Below are positions 7,824 through 16,368 of a stretch of DNA of 64,000 nucleotides, in pieces. The translations under genes were made by a program, and so were the position numbers. The DNA lies in assembly GCA_965205725.1 (NCBI GenBank), contig OZ242189.1:1550001-1614000 (forward strand), read 5' to 3'. The notes beneath the pieces are model-generated. The model was not told the DNA's origin. It was given only the letters and a program-made list of their open reading frames with translations, and did not search any database. Positions within the stretch are counted from its first letter, which is position 1; the number at the start of each line of letters is the position of its first letter. This stretch comes from G965205725 sp965205725 (GTDB lineage Bacteria > Pseudomonadota > Gammaproteobacteria > Pseudomonadales > Halieaceae).

Positions 7824-9746
7824 CTAGTTGCTCAACTCCAACAATAGTTTATTGAGCCGGGCAACATAAGCGGCTGGGTCTTCCAACTGTCCCCCCTCTG
7901 CGAGCTGGGCCTGGTCAAATATAATCGACGCCAAATCTGCAAATCGGTCTTCGTCTGCCTCTGCATCCAGCTTTTCAAGCAGAGGATGGGCCGGGTTAAT
8001 TTCCAAAATGGGCCTGGAATCCGGAACCTGCTGGCCGGCAGCCTCCATGATACGGCGCATTTGAGAACCCATATCATGCTCGCCAACCACCAGACAGGCA
8101 GGCGAGTCAGTCAGGCGCGACGTCGCACGCACTTGCTCCACACGCTCTGCCAGCGATGTTTTTAGTCGCTCTATCAATGCTTCACTGGCTTTTTCCAGCT
8201 CTTCCTGCTTTTTCTTGTCTTCCTCAGACAGTTCGCCGAGATCCAGTTCACCGCGGGCAACATCCTGGAATTGTTTGCCCTCAAACTCCTGCAGGTGATT
8301 CATCAGCCAGTCATCAACACGGTCGGAGAGCAGTAGTACCTCGATGCCTTTCTTGCGAAACACCTCCAGATGAGGGCTGTCTTTCGCTGTATTAAAATTT
8401 TCAGCAACGATGTAGAAGATCTTTTCCTGGCTCTCCTGCATGCGCCCGACATAGTCTTCAAGGGCTTGACCCTGCTCGGACTGGTCCGTATGGGTGCTTG
8501 CAAAGCGCAGTAGCTTCGCGATTTTCTCCTTATTGGAAAAATCTTCTGCAGGCCCTTCTTTTAGTACCTGTCCAAACTCTTTCCAGAAACTCGCGTAGTT
8601 CTCACCATTCTTAGCCTTCGCCATTTTGCTCAACATATCCAGTACGCGCTTGGTCAGGGCTGAGCGCATAGTCTCCACTGCCGGGTCCTGCTGTAGAATT
8701 TCCCTCGACACATTTAATGACAGATCATTGGAGTCAACGACACCCTTCACAAAGCGAAGATACATTGGCAAAAATTGTTCGGCTTCATCCATGATATAAG
8801 TGCGCTGCACATACAACTTGAGCCCGCGATTCATCTCCCTGTTCCACAGATCAAAGGGCGCTCGCTTCGGTAAGTACAACAGGCTCGTGTATTCCAGCTT
8901 GCCCTCTACCCGGTTGTGGCTCCAACTCATCGGCTCTTCAAAGTCGTGAGATATATGCCTGTAGAACTCTTTATACTCATCTTCCGAGATATCACTGCGG
9001 CTGCGGGTCCAAAGCGCCGTAGCTTCGTTAACAGCCTCAAACACTGGTGCAGCATTACTTACCGCTGCTTCCTCACCCTCCTCTGAAGCTGGCGCCGCCG
9101 GTTTCTCCATCATTACAGGCACGGAGATATGATCAGAGTATTTTTTGATAACGCTGCGCACGCGCCAATCGTCGGCAAACTCGCTGCAATCAGATTTCAG
9201 ATGCAGAATAATGGTTGTGCCGCGCTCTGCTTTTTCGGCAGTTTCTACGGAGAACTCCGCTTCTCCGGCAGATTCCCAATGCACCGCCTCGCTTGCATCT
9301 GCACCGGCGCGCAAGGTCAGCACTTCAACCCGCTCGGCAACGATGAATGCGGAGTAAAAGCCGACTCCGAATTGACCAATCAACTGGGAATCTTTTTGTT
9401 GATCTCCAGTGAGCGACTCCAAAAATTGAGCTGTCCCTGATTTTGCAATGGTACCGAGATTTTCAACCACCTCATCCCGACTCATCCCGCTGCCGTTGTC
9501 ATGCAAGGTGATTGTATTGGCCTTTTTGTCGACCTCTACACGAATCTGTAAATCCGGTGAATCCCCAAACAAACTTGAATCAGAGAGAGCCTCAAACCGG
9601 AGTTTATCAATCGCGTCGGAGGCGTTGGAGATCAATTCACGAAGAAAAATTTCACGGTTGCTATAGAGCGAGTGAATCATCAGGTGAAGCAGTTGTTTTG
9701 CTTCAGTTTGAAATCCCAGGGTTTCCTTGCCAGCATCAACAGTCAT
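7824..9746 (-). CDS. htpG: Molecular chaperone HtpG (Hsp90)
   Basis: The 640-residue protein has the Hsp90 N-terminal GHKL ATPase motifs: REIFLRELISNASDAIDKLR, DNGSGMSRDEV and GQFGVGFYSAF. The middle domain (ALWTRSRSDISEDEYKEFY, YVQRTYIMDEAEQFLP) and the C-terminal dimerisation domain (LVVGEHDMGSQMRRIM) follow. HtpG is a cytosolic ATP-dependent chaperone acting with DnaK. About 20 residues of acidic and alanine-rich insert (PAAPASEEGEEAAVSN) sit near residue 225. It stands alone, with a heat-shock promoter upstream. About 77 gene-free bases separate its stop from the gpsA remnant. Confidence 0.98.
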   Translation of the reverse strand: MTVDAGKETLGFQTEAKQLLHLMIHSLYSNREIFLRELISNASDAIDKLRFEALSDSSLFGDSPDLQIRVEVDKKANTITLHDNGSGMSRDEVVENLGTIAKSGTAQFLESLTGDQQKDSQLIGQFGVGFYSAFIVAERVEVLTLRAGADASEAVHWESAGEAEFSVETAEKAERGTTIILHLKSDCSEFADDWRVRSVIKKYSDHISVPVMMEKPAAPASEEGEEAAVSNAAPVFEAVNEATALWTRSRSDISEDEYKEFYRHISHDFEEPMSWSHNRVEGKLEYTSLLYLPKRAPFDLWNREMNRGLKLYVQRTYIMDEAEQFLPMYLRFVKGVVDSNDLSLNVSREILQQDPAVETMRSALTKRVLDMLSKMAKAKNGENYASFWKEFGQVLKEGPAEDFSNKEKIAKLLRFASTHTDQSEQGQALEDYVGRMQESQEKIFYIVAENFNTAKDSPHLEVFRKKGIEVLLLSDRVDDWLMNHLQEFEGKQFQDVARGELDLGELSEEDKKKQEELEKASEALIERLKTSLAERVEQVRATSRLTDSPACLVVGEHDMGSQMRRIMEAAGQQVPDSRPILEINPAHPLLEKLDAEADEDRFADLASIIFDQAQLAEGGQLEDPAAYVARLNKLLLELSN

Positions 9747-9790
9747 CCAGGTATTCTCCTGTTAGTATGGATATTTTAGATAGCTCTTCT

Positions 9791-9818
9791 ATGGGGTTCA
9801 GTCGGCATTTTTCAAGGG
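9791..9818 (-). promoter_or_regulatory. Sigma-32 (heat-shock) promoter of htpG
   Basis: On the minus strand CCCTTGAA (9811-9818) and CCCCAT (9791-9796) are separated by 14 bases counted from CTTGAA. This fits the RpoH consensus CTTGAA-N13-17-CCCCAT almost exactly. Transcription would start near 9783, leaving a leader of roughly 37 bases before the htpG start at 9746. htpG is a classical RpoH target, so site and gene agree. Confidence 0.85.
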
Positions 9819-9824
9819 TATAAT
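9797..9824 (+). promoter_or_regulatory. Probable sigma-70 promoter of the acyltransferase gene
   Basis: A perfect TATAAT (9819-9824) lies 29 bases before the start codon at 9853. A weak -35, TTCAGT at 9797-9802, sits 16 bases upstream of it. The element physically overlaps the htpG heat-shock promoter on the opposite strand, so the two polymerase holoenzymes would compete for this stretch. Confidence 0.5.
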
Positions 9825-9852
9825 ACCGGGTTGATTCCAGGGGAGTTTAGCC

Positions 9853-11340
9853 ATGCAGCAGTTATCCGGTATGGACGCAATGTTCGTGCATCAGGAAAGC
9901 ACGCGCACGCCAATGCACATCACTTCGGTACTCATTTACGATCCAGCGACAGCTCCTCAAAAACCAATACGATTTAAAGAAATATTGCAGGCGTTTGAAT
10001 ATAACCTGCACAAAACACCTGTATTTCGTAGAAAACTGGTTGCTGTCCCCTGGAACCTGGACAATCCTTACTGGATTGAAGATTCTACTTTTGACCTGGA
10101 GTACCATGTCCGCCATGTAGCACTGCCGAAGCCTGGCGATTGGCGACAGTTCTGTATTTTGATGGCGCGATTACACGCTCGCGGTCTGGATATGAGCCGC
10201 CCGCTCTGGGAAGCCTACGTTATAGAGGGGCTGGGGAGTATTCCCAATCTACCCGACGGCGCTTTTGCCATCATGTTAAAAATACACCACAGCGCCATCG
10301 ACGGCGTATCGGGCGCGGAAATCATCAATGTTATCCATACATCAGAACCTGTCATGCCCTCTCCACCTGAGAGCGATAACTGGCAGGGGGAACCTGAACC
10401 CAGCGGATTCAATCTGGCGCGGGTAGGCTACCTCGGTAATATGATGAGGCCAGTAAAACTGGCCACCCTGCTCACCAGGTTGGTTCGCCAGCAACTCAGT
10501 GAACGCGATACCGGGCCAGGTGCCCATCTAAACAGCCGCGCCCGCACTCGTTTTAACGGCAAGGTGGGAGCACACCGGGTCTGTGACGGTGTTCGCCTCG
10601 ACCTCGCCGAGGTCAAAGCCATCAAAAATGCCATAGGCGGCGTTACTCTCAACGACGTTGTAGTGGCAATCATTGGTGGGGCGCTACGTGAATATCTGCT
10701 GGAGAAAGAGGAATTGCCATTGGAATCACTAGGTGCTGCGGCGCCCATCAGTGTGCGCGGCAAAGATGAAATGGAAAGCGGTGGCAACCTCATCAGCGCA
10801 ATGACTCTAAGTTTACGTACCGATATTGCAGACCCGATTGAGCGCGTACAGGCTGTCAATGAAGCCGCAATCAAAGCAAAAGCCTACTCCAATGCCCTGG
10901 GCGCACGCACTATTTCAAATCTGGTCAATAATCTGTCCACGCCCATCGGCGCGCTGGGTGCCCGCGCGATCAGCGCTGCTACGATGCTCGAAGAACTGCC
11001 TGTCTCTGCCCATACCGTGGTCTCTAACGTGCCGGGACCACAGCAAGACTTGTTCATGTGTGGCGCAAGGCTGCACTCGTTTCAGGGAATCGGCCCTTTA
11101 CTGGACAATATGGGCCTGTTTCATGTGGTATTCAGTATCTCTGGCGGCCTCAGCATCACTTTTGTGAGCTGCCGCGATATGTTGCTGGACCCGCAGCGCT
11201 ATCGAGAGTGTTTGCAAAACTCCTTCGATCAGCTCAAGGCTGCGGCGCTGAAACCGGCCAGGAGGAAAACAACGAAAAGGAAAAAACAGCCTGAGAAGAA
11301 TCACGGCGAGCGGCGTAGTTCGACTCGGCAGGCACCATAA
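9853..11340 (+). CDS. WS/DGAT wax ester synthase / acyl-CoA:diacylglycerol acyltransferase
   Basis: The 495-residue protein has the bifunctional WS/DGAT architecture: the N-terminus LSGMDAMFVHQES and the catalytic HHSAIDG (HHxxxDG) near residue 145. The PLWEAYVIEGL segment is typical, as are NDVV (near residue 275) and the C-terminal SNVPGPQ block. These enzymes join acyl-CoA to long-chain alcohols or diacylglycerol, making wax esters or triacylglycerol as storage lipid at the membrane. The last 30 residues are very basic (ARRKTTKRKKQPEKNHGERR), longer than needed for the fold. GGGGAG precedes the ATG. Confidence 0.92.
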   Translation: MQQLSGMDAMFVHQESTRTPMHITSVLIYDPATAPQKPIRFKEILQAFEYNLHKTPVFRRKLVAVPWNLDNPYWIEDSTFDLEYHVRHVALPKPGDWRQFCILMARLHARGLDMSRPLWEAYVIEGLGSIPNLPDGAFAIMLKIHHSAIDGVSGAEIINVIHTSEPVMPSPPESDNWQGEPEPSGFNLARVGYLGNMMRPVKLATLLTRLVRQQLSERDTGPGAHLNSRARTRFNGKVGAHRVCDGVRLDLAEVKAIKNAIGGVTLNDVVVAIIGGALREYLLEKEELPLESLGAAAPISVRGKDEMESGGNLISAMTLSLRTDIADPIERVQAVNEAAIKAKAYSNALGARTISNLVNNLSTPIGALGARAISAATMLEELPVSAHTVVSNVPGPQQDLFMCGARLHSFQGIGPLLDNMGLFHVVFSISGGLSITFVSCRDMLLDPQRYRECLQNSFDQLKAAALKPARRKTTKRKKQPEKNHGERRSSTRQAP

Positions 11341-11421
11341 AGCTGTCCCTGGGGCTCGTTGCGGTATTCGTGCCGCATCATAGTACGCGCTACGGTTCTG
11401 AACCTGACTCCGCCACTCGTT

Positions 11422-11463
11422 TTAAACCATTCGGCTTAAACCACTCGTCTTAAACCACTCGGC
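11422..11463. repeat. Three tandem 14-bp repeats abutting the sucD stop
   Basis: Three head-to-tail copies of TTAAACCA(C/T)TCG(G/T)C occupy 11422-11435, 11436-11449 and 11450-11463. They differ at one or two positions and end exactly where the sucD stop codon begins. They lie in the 3' untranslated region of sucD and between it and the convergent acyltransferase gene. I see no stem-loop in them. Confidence 0.8.
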
Positions 11464-12336
11464 TCACCAGCCCGTTATCTCTGCCAGCCCGGAACCAATC
11501 TCGGCCAGTGAACGAACGGTTTTAACACCGGCGGCTTCCAGGGCTGCAAATTTTTCGTCTGCCGTACCCTTACCCCCGGAGATAATCGCTCCAGCGTGGC
11601 CCATGCGCTTACCTTTAGGGGCAGTCACACCGGCAATGTAAGACACCACAGGCTTGGTGACATTATCCTTGATGTAAGCTGCGGCCTCTTCTTCGGCTGT
11701 ACCGCCGATCTCTCCGATCATCACGATTGCCTCAGTCGCGGGATCCTTTTGAAACATCTCGAGCACATCGATAAAGTTAGACCCAGGAATCGGGTCGCCA
11801 CCAATGCCAACGCAGGTAGACTGACCGTAACCTGCATCTGTGGTCTGCTTGACCGCCTCGTAGGTCAACGTTCCTGAGCGGGAGACAACACCCACTTTAC
11901 CAGGCAGGTGAATACTGCCGGGCATGATTCCGATCTTGCACTCTCCCGGAGTAATAACGCCTGGGCAGTTTGGCCCAATAAGGCGCACGCCCAATTCGTC
12001 ACACTTAACTTTTGCTTCCAGCATGTCCAGGGTGGGGATACCTTCGGTAATGCAGACAATCAGCTTGATGCTGCCATTGGCTGCTTCGAGAATGGAATCC
12101 TTACAAAATGCTGCGGGCACATAGATGACAGAGGCATCCGCGCCAGTGGCTGCAACCGCTTCGGCAACCGTATTGAATACCGGCAAACCCAGGTGCTCCT
12201 GGCCACCTTTGCCCGGCGTAACGCCACCGACCATTTGTGTGCCGTACTCAGTTGCCTGCTCGGAGTGGAAGGTGCCCTGTGAGCCCGTAAAACCCTGGCA
12301 AATAACTTTGGTGCTTTTGTCTATCAAAATGCTCAT
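11464..12336 (-). CDS. sucD: Succinyl-CoA synthetase alpha subunit
   Basis: The 290-residue protein has the CoA-binding start MSILIDKSTKVICQGFTGSQ, GGVTPGKGG, and the GIGGDPIPGSNFIDVL segment. The phosphorylated active-site His lies in GKRMGHAGAI near residue 246. With SucC it makes succinyl-CoA synthetase, which couples succinyl-CoA cleavage to nucleoside triphosphate formation in the TCA cycle. Length matches the family (about 290). Its ATG overlaps the sucC stop by one base (TAATG). Confidence 0.98.
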   Translation of the reverse strand: MSILIDKSTKVICQGFTGSQGTFHSEQATEYGTQMVGGVTPGKGGQEHLGLPVFNTVAEAVAATGADASVIYVPAAFCKDSILEAANGSIKLIVCITEGIPTLDMLEAKVKCDELGVRLIGPNCPGVITPGECKIGIMPGSIHLPGKVGVVSRSGTLTYEAVKQTTDAGYGQSTCVGIGGDPIPGSNFIDVLEMFQKDPATEAIVMIGEIGGTAEEEAAAYIKDNVTKPVVSYIAGVTAPKGKRMGHAGAIISGGKGTADEKFAALEAAGVKTVRSLAEIGSGLAEITGW

Positions 12337-13502
12337 TACGCGCCCTCCGCTGCTTTAACTGCTTGTTGTGCAGCATCGGCAAGACTTTCTGCAGCAATAA
12401 TATTCAATCCGCTATTGGCCATGAGCTTGCGGCCCAGTTCAGCATTGTTACCTTCGAGGCGGACAACGACGGGGACAACAACACCAACTTCTTCTACCGC
12501 TCCAATAATGCCTTCTGCAATCAAATCGCAGCGCACGATACCGCCGAAGATGTTTACCAATACCGCTTTTACGTTGTCGTCCGACAAGATGATTTTGAAT
12601 GCTTCAGTGACACGTTCTTTGGTTGCGCCACCACCAACATCCAGAAAATTAGCGGGGAAACCACCGTGCAGAGCGACAATATCCATTGTACCCATGGCCA
12701 GGCCTGCACCGTTCACCATGCAGCCAATGCTGCCGTCGAGTGCCACGTAGTTTAATTCCCACTGCGCAGCGTGTGCTTCGCGTTCATCTTCCTGACTGGG
12801 ATCGTGCATTTCATTCAAACCGGCCTGGCGATACAGGGCATTGCCGTCTACGCCAATCTTTGCGTCCAGACAATGCATATTCCCTTCTTCGGTAATAACC
12901 AGGGGGTTAATTTCGATCAGCGCCAGATCCTTGTCTTGAAACATCTGCGCAAGACCCATAAAAATTTTCACGAACTGTTTGATTTGCTCACCTTTCAGGC
13001 CGAGCTGAAAAGCCAGCTCACGGCCCTGATAAGGTTGAGGACCTGTCAACGGGTCAATACTGGCCCGTAAAATTTTCTCAGGCGTCTCTTCTGCGACCTT
13101 CTCGATCTCCACACCGCCTTCAGTAGAGGCCATAAAAACGACACGACGGCTGGAGCGGTCAACAACCGCACCCAGGTAAAGTTCTTCGGCAATATCAGTG
13201 CAGGATTCGACCAGAATTTTACTCACTGGCTGACCATTCTCGTCCGTCTGATAGGTTACCAGATTCTTGCCGAGCCACTGCTCCGCAAACGCTTTAATCT
13301 CATCTCTGGTTTTTACGAGTTTGACACCACCGGCTTTGCCGCGTCCGCCCGCATGTACCTGGGCTTTAACCACCCACATATCTCCGCCAATTTTGTCCGC
13401 TGCGTCTACTGCGTCTTGTGGGGTGTCTACTGCATACCCCGTTGATACAGGCAATCCATACTCGGCAAAGAGCAACTTGCCCTGATATTCATGGAGATTC
13501 AT
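12336..13502 (-). CDS. sucC: Succinyl-CoA synthetase beta subunit
   Basis: The 388-residue protein has an ATP-grasp domain (MNLHEYQGKLLFAEYGLPV, WVVKAQVHAGGRGKAGGVKL, LALIEINPLVIT). A CoA-ligase domain with VNIFGGIVRCDLIAEGI follows. It binds nucleotide and succinate and pairs with SucD. An AGGA site lies five bases before the ATG. A terminator separates it from lpd upstream, so sucCD may have their own promoter or depend on read-through from the sdh-suc transcript. Confidence 0.98.
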   Translation of the reverse strand: MNLHEYQGKLLFAEYGLPVSTGYAVDTPQDAVDAADKIGGDMWVVKAQVHAGGRGKAGGVKLVKTRDEIKAFAEQWLGKNLVTYQTDENGQPVSKILVESCTDIAEELYLGAVVDRSSRRVVFMASTEGGVEIEKVAEETPEKILRASIDPLTGPQPYQGRELAFQLGLKGEQIKQFVKIFMGLAQMFQDKDLALIEINPLVITEEGNMHCLDAKIGVDGNALYRQAGLNEMHDPSQEDEREAHAAQWELNYVALDGSIGCMVNGAGLAMGTMDIVALHGGFPANFLDVGGGATKERVTEAFKIILSDDNVKAVLVNIFGGIVRCDLIAEGIIGAVEEVGVVVPVVVRLEGNNAELGRKLMANSGLNIIAAESLADAAQQAVKAAEGA

Positions 13503-13582
13503 GTATTCCTACCGTAAGCTAGTATTAATCCGTGTGGCGCAGGTTGCTGCCTCACCCCAAATATTATTATGCCGGAATGCTG

Positions 13583-13614
13583 AAAAAGCGGTGCCATTCT
13601 GTATGAAATGGCAC
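13583..13614 (-). terminator. Rho-independent terminator after lpd
   Basis: On the minus strand an 8-bp perfect stem, GTGCCATT (13607-13614) pairing with AATGGCAC (13591-13598), encloses an 8-base loop. It is followed after CGC by five T residues (13583-13587). It lies 13 bases past the lpd stop and before sucC. It would end or attenuate the sdhCDAB-sucAB-lpd transcript, lowering sucCD relative to upstream genes unless a separate promoter serves sucCD. Confidence 0.8.
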
Positions 13615-13626
13615 TGCATCGCAAAT

Positions 13627-15063
13627 CTATTTGCGGCGCCGGTTGGCGATATGAATGGCGTGATCGTCGACCGCCAACGCCGCTTCGTGCACAGCCTCTG
13701 ACAGTGTGGGATGGCCAAATACCGTCAGAGCAATATCTTCCGCTGAGGCACCAAACTCCATGGCTATTACGATCTGTTGCACCAAATCGGCGGCGCTGGG
13801 GCCAACAATATGACAGCCGAGAATTCGATCAGATTCTGCGTCAGCCAGCATCTTTACCACGCCTTCTGATTCATTTGCTGCCAGGGCCCTGCCACTGGCC
13901 ACGAACGGGAATATACCGCTTTTGTAGACGACCCCTTCAGCTTTGAGCTCTTGTTCTGTTTTGCCGACCCCGGCAATTTCGGGGTGAGTGTAAACCACCG
14001 AAGGAATGGTCTCGTAATTCATTTGCGAGTGCTTGCCTGAAATCCGTTCGGCAACCATAACACCTTCTTCTGAACCTTTGTGAGCCAGCATGGGGCCACG
14101 CACAACATCGCCGACAGCGTAAACATTGGGGGCTTCGGTCTCACAGGCATCGTTCACATAAATAAAGCCACGCTCATCCAAACTGACTCCACAGCCGGCA
14201 GAGAGCAGGTTTTCACTGTGAGGTTTTCTGCCTACGGCAACGATCAACTTGTCGAATATTTCCGTGTGCTCACCATCGCTATCGCTATAGACCAGCGACA
14301 CTTTTCCGTCCTTGACTTCAGCGCCAGTAACACGCGCACCCGTGCGTATATCGAGGCCTTGCTTACCAAGAATCTTTTTTGATTCCCTGGCAATCAATAC
14401 ATCCATGGCTGGCAGAAACTCCTCAAGAGCCTCTAGTACAACCACATCTGAACCGCAGCGATTCCAGACACTGCCCAATTCCAGACCGATAACTCCTGCA
14501 CCAATCACACCCAAACGCCCAGGTATCGACTGGAACTCCAGGGCACCGGTGGAATCAACAATGTATTCACCATCGACTGGCGCTGGAGGAATATCGATAG
14601 GCACTGAACCGGTCGCAATAATGACATTCTTTGTATCGATCACTGATACGTCGCCATTGGCCGCCGTTAATTCAACCCTGGGGCCCGACAAGATTTTACC
14701 CGCACCCGCAAGAGGGGTCACGCCGTTGGCCTTGAACAAGCCAGCGATACCGCTGGTCAACTGCCCCACAATGGTATCTTTGCGAGCCATCATGGTCGCT
14801 ACATCGAGGCCTGCACCCTCTATGTTAATGCCGTGGATGCCCAGCGACTGCGCCGCTTCATGGAACTTGTAGCTGCTATCAAGCAGCGCTTTAGAGGGTA
14901 TGCAGCCTACATTCAGGCAGGTACCACCCAGCTTTGTTTTGCCCTCTGCATCCACCCATTTCTCTACGCAGGCGGCATTTAAACCTAACTGTGCCGCTCG
15001 AATTGCAGCAACATAGCCAGCCGGGCCGGAGCCAATAACAACAACATCATACTGTTCAGACAT
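13627..15063 (-). CDS. lpd: Dihydrolipoyl dehydrogenase (E3)
   Basis: The 478-residue flavoprotein has the FAD motif VVIGSGPAGYVAAIRAAQLG and the redox disulfide GGTCLNVGCIPSKALL. An NAD-binding LGVIGAGVIGLELGSVW, an ATG motif (VIIATGS) and the C-terminal His-Glu pair in FGHPTLSEAVHEAAL are also present. It reoxidises dihydrolipoyl groups of 2-oxoacid dehydrogenase complexes. Its position directly after sucB marks it as E3 of the 2-oxoglutarate dehydrogenase complex, though it may also serve pyruvate dehydrogenase and glycine cleavage. Confidence 0.98.
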   Translation of the reverse strand: MSEQYDVVVIGSGPAGYVAAIRAAQLGLNAACVEKWVDAEGKTKLGGTCLNVGCIPSKALLDSSYKFHEAAQSLGIHGINIEGAGLDVATMMARKDTIVGQLTSGIAGLFKANGVTPLAGAGKILSGPRVELTAANGDVSVIDTKNVIIATGSVPIDIPPAPVDGEYIVDSTGALEFQSIPGRLGVIGAGVIGLELGSVWNRCGSDVVVLEALEEFLPAMDVLIARESKKILGKQGLDIRTGARVTGAEVKDGKVSLVYSDSDGEHTEIFDKLIVAVGRKPHSENLLSAGCGVSLDERGFIYVNDACETEAPNVYAVGDVVRGPMLAHKGSEEGVMVAERISGKHSQMNYETIPSVVYTHPEIAGVGKTEQELKAEGVVYKSGIFPFVASGRALAANESEGVVKMLADAESDRILGCHIVGPSAADLVQQIVIAMEFGASAEDIALTVFGHPTLSEAVHEAALAVDDHAIHIANRRRK

Positions 15064-15095
15064 AAAACTCTCTCGTCAGTGCCAGAATTTACTAC

Positions 15096-16361
15096 TTATA
15101 GCTGTAGCAATATGCGGGCGGGGTCTTCAATCAGGTCTTTTACGGCTACCAAAAACTGTACGGCGTCCTTTCCGTCTATCAGGCGGTGATCATATGACAG
15201 CGCCAGATACATCATAGGCAGGATTACAACTTTGCCCTCCACGGCCATCGGGCGATCCTGAATTTTGTGCATGCCGAGAATGCCTGTTTGCGGTGGATTC
15301 AGGATGGGCGTAGACATGAGGGAACCAAACACACCCCCATTGGTGACTGTAAAGGTACCTCCAGTCATCTCTTCAATACCCAATTTACCATCGCGAGCCC
15401 GAATACCGAGGTCGCGCACTGCCGCTTCCACATCAGCGACACTCATAAAATCAGCATCTCTGAGCACTGGCACCACAAGCCCATTGGCCGTGGATACGGC
15501 CACGCCAATATCCTGATAACCGTGGTACACAACATCGTCACCATCTATAGAGGCATTGACTGAGGGAAAGCGTTTGAGAGCTTCACAGACAGCTTTAACA
15601 AAGAAGCCCATAAATCCCAGGCGGGTGCCGTTGTGAGTTTTCTCAAACTGATCTTTGTACTTATTGCGCAATGCCATCACTGGCACCAAATTCACCTCGT
15701 TAAAGGTGGTGAGCATGGCTGTATCCTGAGATACATTGACCAGGCGCTCGGCAATACGCTTGCGCATCCGAGTCATGGGCACTCGCTTCTCGACACGTTC
15801 GCCGGAGTGACCTTCTGCGGTGGGTAAACTCGCCGCAGCAGGTGCCAGTGCAGGCGTCGCTGTAGTTGCCAGCGCAGGCGTTACTGTAGTTGCCACGGGA
15901 GCATTCTGCCCCTGGCGCAAATGTTTGAGCAGATCATCTTTGGTGATACGGCCGTCTTTACCACTCCCTGCGATCTGGGAAATATCAATATTCTCCTCTT
16001 CCGCCAGGCGTCGTGCAGCAGGGCCTAACTGCAAATATCCGGCTTCGTCCTCATCGCCGGCTGCGTCCTTTGCAACCACTGCCTCAGTAACTGGCGCGGC
16101 AGTGGGGGAATCAACTGAGGCGGCACCTTCTTCGATGGTGCCAATAAGTTCCTCGCTCAAGATCACATCGCCGGTATTTTTTTCGACTGAGGCGAGCACA
16201 CCGTCCACCGGAGATACCACTTCCATAACGACTTTGTCAGTTTCAATTTCAACCAGCAATTCATCGCGGCTGACAGCATCGCCAGGTGCTTTGTGCCACG
16301 CGGCAATTTCACCGTCTGCAATCGATTCCGGGAACGCGGGTGCCTTAATTTCGATAGCCAT
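15096..16361 (-). CDS. sucB: 2-oxoglutarate dehydrogenase E2, dihydrolipoyllysine succinyltransferase
   Basis: The 421-residue protein has one N-terminal lipoyl domain with lipoylated Lys in EIETDKVVMEV near residue 43. An alanine-rich linker and a peripheral subunit-binding domain (LGPAARRLAEEENIDISQIAG) follow. The catalytic acyltransferase domain ends with the active-site His in SYDHRLIDGKDAV. It transfers succinyl groups to CoA. The start at 16359-16361 follows AAGGA; a longer frame reads back into the end of sucA and is not credible. The linker carries short near-repeats of ATTATPALA-type sequence. Confidence 0.98.
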   Translation of the reverse strand: MAIEIKAPAFPESIADGEIAAWHKAPGDAVSRDELLVEIETDKVVMEVVSPVDGVLASVEKNTGDVILSEELIGTIEEGAASVDSPTAAPVTEAVVAKDAAGDEDEAGYLQLGPAARRLAEEENIDISQIAGSGKDGRITKDDLLKHLRQGQNAPVATTVTPALATTATPALAPAAASLPTAEGHSGERVEKRVPMTRMRKRIAERLVNVSQDTAMLTTFNEVNLVPVMALRNKYKDQFEKTHNGTRLGFMGFFVKAVCEALKRFPSVNASIDGDDVVYHGYQDIGVAVSTANGLVVPVLRDADFMSVADVEAAVRDLGIRARDGKLGIEEMTGGTFTVTNGGVFGSLMSTPILNPPQTGILGMHKIQDRPMAVEGKVVILPMMYLALSYDHRLIDGKDAVQFLVAVKDLIEDPARILLQL

Positions 16362-16368
16362 GATGTCC

